Source of the DNA: Vibrio comitans
GTDB taxonomy: Bacteria; Pseudomonadota; Gammaproteobacteria; Enterobacterales; Vibrionaceae
DNA length: 64,000 nt
Assembly: GCA_024346835.1 (NCBI GenBank)
Contig: AP024867.1
Span: 620,001-684,000 of the forward strand
Direction: 5' to 3'
The translations under genes were made by a program, and so were the position numbers. The notes beneath the pieces are model-generated. The model worked only from the letters and a program-made list of their open reading frames with translations. It was not told the DNA's origin and made no database searches. Positions 62,213 to 64,000 of the stretch are shown one piece after another (within the stretch, counting starts at the first letter, position 1; the number at the start of each line of letters is the position of its first letter).

Positions 62213-63582
62213 TGGAAGGGTCAATAATTAGTCGCTCAACACAGGACTCGATCAAAGTTGCGCTCGCACTAACGATATCAGTTGTGTTGGCGATTTGGTT
62301 TGGATGGGAGAAACCTTATTGGGCTGCAATTACCGTTATTGTTGCGGCAGCCAACGAAACATATTCTCATTCAGTTAGAAAGGCTCGTAACCGCTTATTG
62401 GGTACGGTACTTGGGATTAGTTTTGCTATGATCTTGCTGATGTATTTCCCGCAAGACCATGCCTTATTTATCTCTTTCTACGCTATATTTCTGTGCTTTT
62501 GCGTTTATATGGCTTCACATAAGAAATATGGCTATGTGTTCACTATGGGGGCAACGGTTTGTGCCCTGATAGCTGGCATGGGTTCGTTTGATGGCGCAAC
62601 CACCTTTCATATTGCTGTGTTGCGTATTCAAGAAACTCTGTTGGGCTTGTTTGTTTTTGGCTTGGTGTTCAGTGTGTTGTGGCCGAGAAAAGTTGAAGAC
62701 AGCTTTTTCGAGTTATTGTCTCCTGCGGCCCGCAACCTTAAGAAAAAGCTTTCGAGTCTCGCTTTGAATAAAGTCGAACCGGATGCAGAGTTAAATAAAT
62801 CGCAAAGAAACTATCTCAGCCAGTTAAAAGCCATTCTTGATCTTCCGTTAAATGGCAGTCATAGGCTTTCGCATGAACGCAATGTATGGCGAGTGGTTAT
62901 TCAGGCGATGGAACTGATGGAAGTGTTGATTGAATCCCCCAAACTCAGCCGCTCAGTTCAAATAGAGGATATTAAAGCGGGTGAGAGCATTCTTTCTCAT
63001 ACGATCTCAAACCCCATGAATGGTAGAAGCGAATTGCAATCGTGGGTTGAAAGAATGGAGTGCAAATACTCGGTTCCAAAAATTAAGTACAGTGCCTTTG
63101 GCTTACCGCTGGAAGGGCGTATTGCCAATGTGGTTCGCTCACTGAGCATTTTAGTGACTGGGTTTACCGTTTGGTGGTATGTCCCTCTTCCTGGCTCATA
63201 CATGATGCCGATGATGATCTCTATATTTGCTAATGTGCTGGTTACCTTACCTAACCAATTATTTGGGCAGATGGTAATGGGCATTTTGGTATGGGCTGCG
63301 ATTTTCTTGGCTCAGTATGTACTTATCATGCCTGCGTTTACAGAAATCTGGCAGCTAGCGCTGTTTTACTTTATCAATGTATTCTTGGTATGGAGAGTGA
63401 CAGCGCAACCCTCATTGGCGCTACAAAGGGTAATGGGCGTAAACTTTTTGATGGTAATGACAATGAGTGCTTTGTACTTAACACCTAGCTATTCACTGAC
63501 TATACCAATCACAATGCTGACCGTAGTGGGAGTTTGTTTAGCCATCGGTGGGTTCTACATTAGGTTATATCGAACGCTGTAA
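62209..63582 (+). CDS. aaeB: FUSC-family efflux transporter (AaeB-like)
   Basis: 457 residues: an N-terminal bundle of six helices (about 15-155), a cytoplasmic domain (about 160-300), and a second bundle (about 310-450). This is the FUSC/AaeB layout, shorter than E. coli AaeB (about 655). It would export hydroxylated aromatic acids, by family; the actual substrate is unknown. Confidence 0.85.
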   Translation: MMEGSIISRSTQDSIKVALALTISVVLAIWFGWEKPYWAAITVIVAAANETYSHSVRKARNRLLGTVLGISFAMILLMYFPQDHALFISFYAIFLCFCVYMASHKKYGYVFTMGATVCALIAGMGSFDGATTFHIAVLRIQETLLGLFVFGLVFSVLWPRKVEDSFFELLSPAARNLKKKLSSLALNKVEPDAELNKSQRNYLSQLKAILDLPLNGSHRLSHERNVWRVVIQAMELMEVLIESPKLSRSVQIEDIKAGESILSHTISNPMNGRSELQSWVERMECKYSVPKIKYSAFGLPLEGRIANVVRSLSILVTGFTVWWYVPLPGSYMMPMMISIFANVLVTLPNQLFGQMVMGILVWAAIFLAQYVLIMPAFTEIWQLALFYFINVFLVWRVTAQPSLALQRVMGVNFLMVMTMSALYLTPSYSLTIPITMLTVVGVCLAIGGFYIRLYRTL

Positions 63583-63594
63583 ATACCAATGATG

Positions 63595-63632
63595 AAAAAT
63601 CAGTACCAGATTGACGTTGGTGCTGATTTTTT
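63595..63632 (+). terminator. Intrinsic terminator after the aaeB-like gene
   Basis: AAATCAGTACCAG pairs with TTGGTGCTGATTT (G-T pairs) and ends in a T-run. Confidence 0.85.
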
Positions 63633-63722
63633 ACATTGTGCTTTTGTTAAACATAAACGCCTAGGTCGTCTTTCATGATCTAGTATATGATTCTCCACTT
63701 TCTCAATCAGTTTGTAGGTACT

Positions 63723-64000
63723 ATGCCTTCCTCTACTTTTTCCCTGATCCCTGTCGGGGTTAGATTCATGCTTCTTTCTGCCTTTGGTTTTGCGCTGATG
63801 TCTGCCTGTGTGAAATACACAAGCAACTATGGCATTCCTGTTTTTGAGATTGTAGCGGCAAGAGCGTTAGTTTCTTTAGTCATCAGCTACATAGATGTTA
63901 AGCGAAAGGGCATTTCTCCGTGGGGGAACAACAAACCATTGCTGTTTGTGCGTGGTGCCGTTGGCACGTGTGCCTTGATGTGTGTGTATTACGCAGTAAC
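63723..64000 (+). CDS. EamA/DMT-family transporter, N-terminal part (runs off the window)
   Basis: The last 278 bases encode MPSSTFSLIPVGVRFMLLSAFG and on to LMSACVKYTS, EIVAARALVSLVISY and the start of a third helix. This is the N-terminal pattern of EamA drug/metabolite transporters. About 92 codons are present. Substrate unknown. Confidence 0.8.
   Translation, partial: MPSSTFSLIPVGVRFMLLSAFGFALMSACVKYTSNYGIPVFEIVAARALVSLVISYIDVKRKGISPWGNNKPLLFVRGAVGTCALMCVYYAV

Noticed and set aside
63632..63644. TTTACATTGTGCT, a parS2 half
   Set aside because: Only the left half matches.

Overview
The window is the replication-origin region of a secondary chromosome (chromosome II) from a Vibrio or close relative. 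The diagnostic genes are rctB (19695-21671), the chromosome II initiator found only in Vibrionaceae, and a divergent parA2-parB2 pair (16084-18283). Between them lies an origin with Dam-site-containing RctB repeats, two perfect DnaA boxes and an AT-rich unwinding region. Eight perfect copies of the chromosome II centromere motif TTTACANTGTAAA are scattered through the window, nearly all between genes. The species cannot be fixed from the sequence alone.

Left part (1-16 kb): the 5' end of putA (minus strand); a cobalamin riboswitch followed by btuB; an ACT-domain protein and pdxH; a Lap-type operon (HlyD-like adaptor, LapG-like protease, LapD-like c-di-GMP receptor, LapB-like exporter) that controls surface retention of a large adhesin not encoded here; a lipoprotein metallophosphoesterase; tmcA; and an MscS-family channel.

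Origin (16-22.5 kb): parB2, parA2, a 1.4-kb regulatory and replication region, rctB, and an uncharacterised gene that carries another RctB-like box. A near-perfect copy of the box in the rctB promoter lies 19 kb away between putA and btuB.

Middle (22.5-37 kb): mostly housekeeping genes: an MgtC/DUF4010 membrane protein, a YebC/YeeN-family protein, a 3-hydroxyisobutyrate dehydrogenase-like reductase, yibL, an M23 peptidase next to a bactofilin, a PRPP synthetase-family protein, a haem-containing fatty acid cis/trans isomerase, a CHASE3-GGDEF diguanylate cyclase, a Gfo/Idh/MocA oxidoreductase, a lipoprotein and a small beta-barrel protein.

Right part (37-64 kb): a four-gene exporter (TolC, HlyD, two ABC-2 permeases) with no ATPase; a VpsT/CsgD-like regulator followed by a four-gene chaperone-usher pilus operon; an AttEFGH-like ABC transporter with a lipocalin-like lipoprotein; napG-napH without the reductase; a proline iminopeptidase-like hydrolase; a DEDDh exonuclease; ktrA-ktrB; a divergent LysR/aaeXAB-type efflux locus; and the start of an EamA-family transporter. 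Two systems (Lap and the VpsT-like/pilus locus) plus the diguanylate cyclase point to c-di-GMP-controlled attachment as a recurring theme. No tRNA, rRNA, CRISPR array, insertion sequence or prophage was seen.
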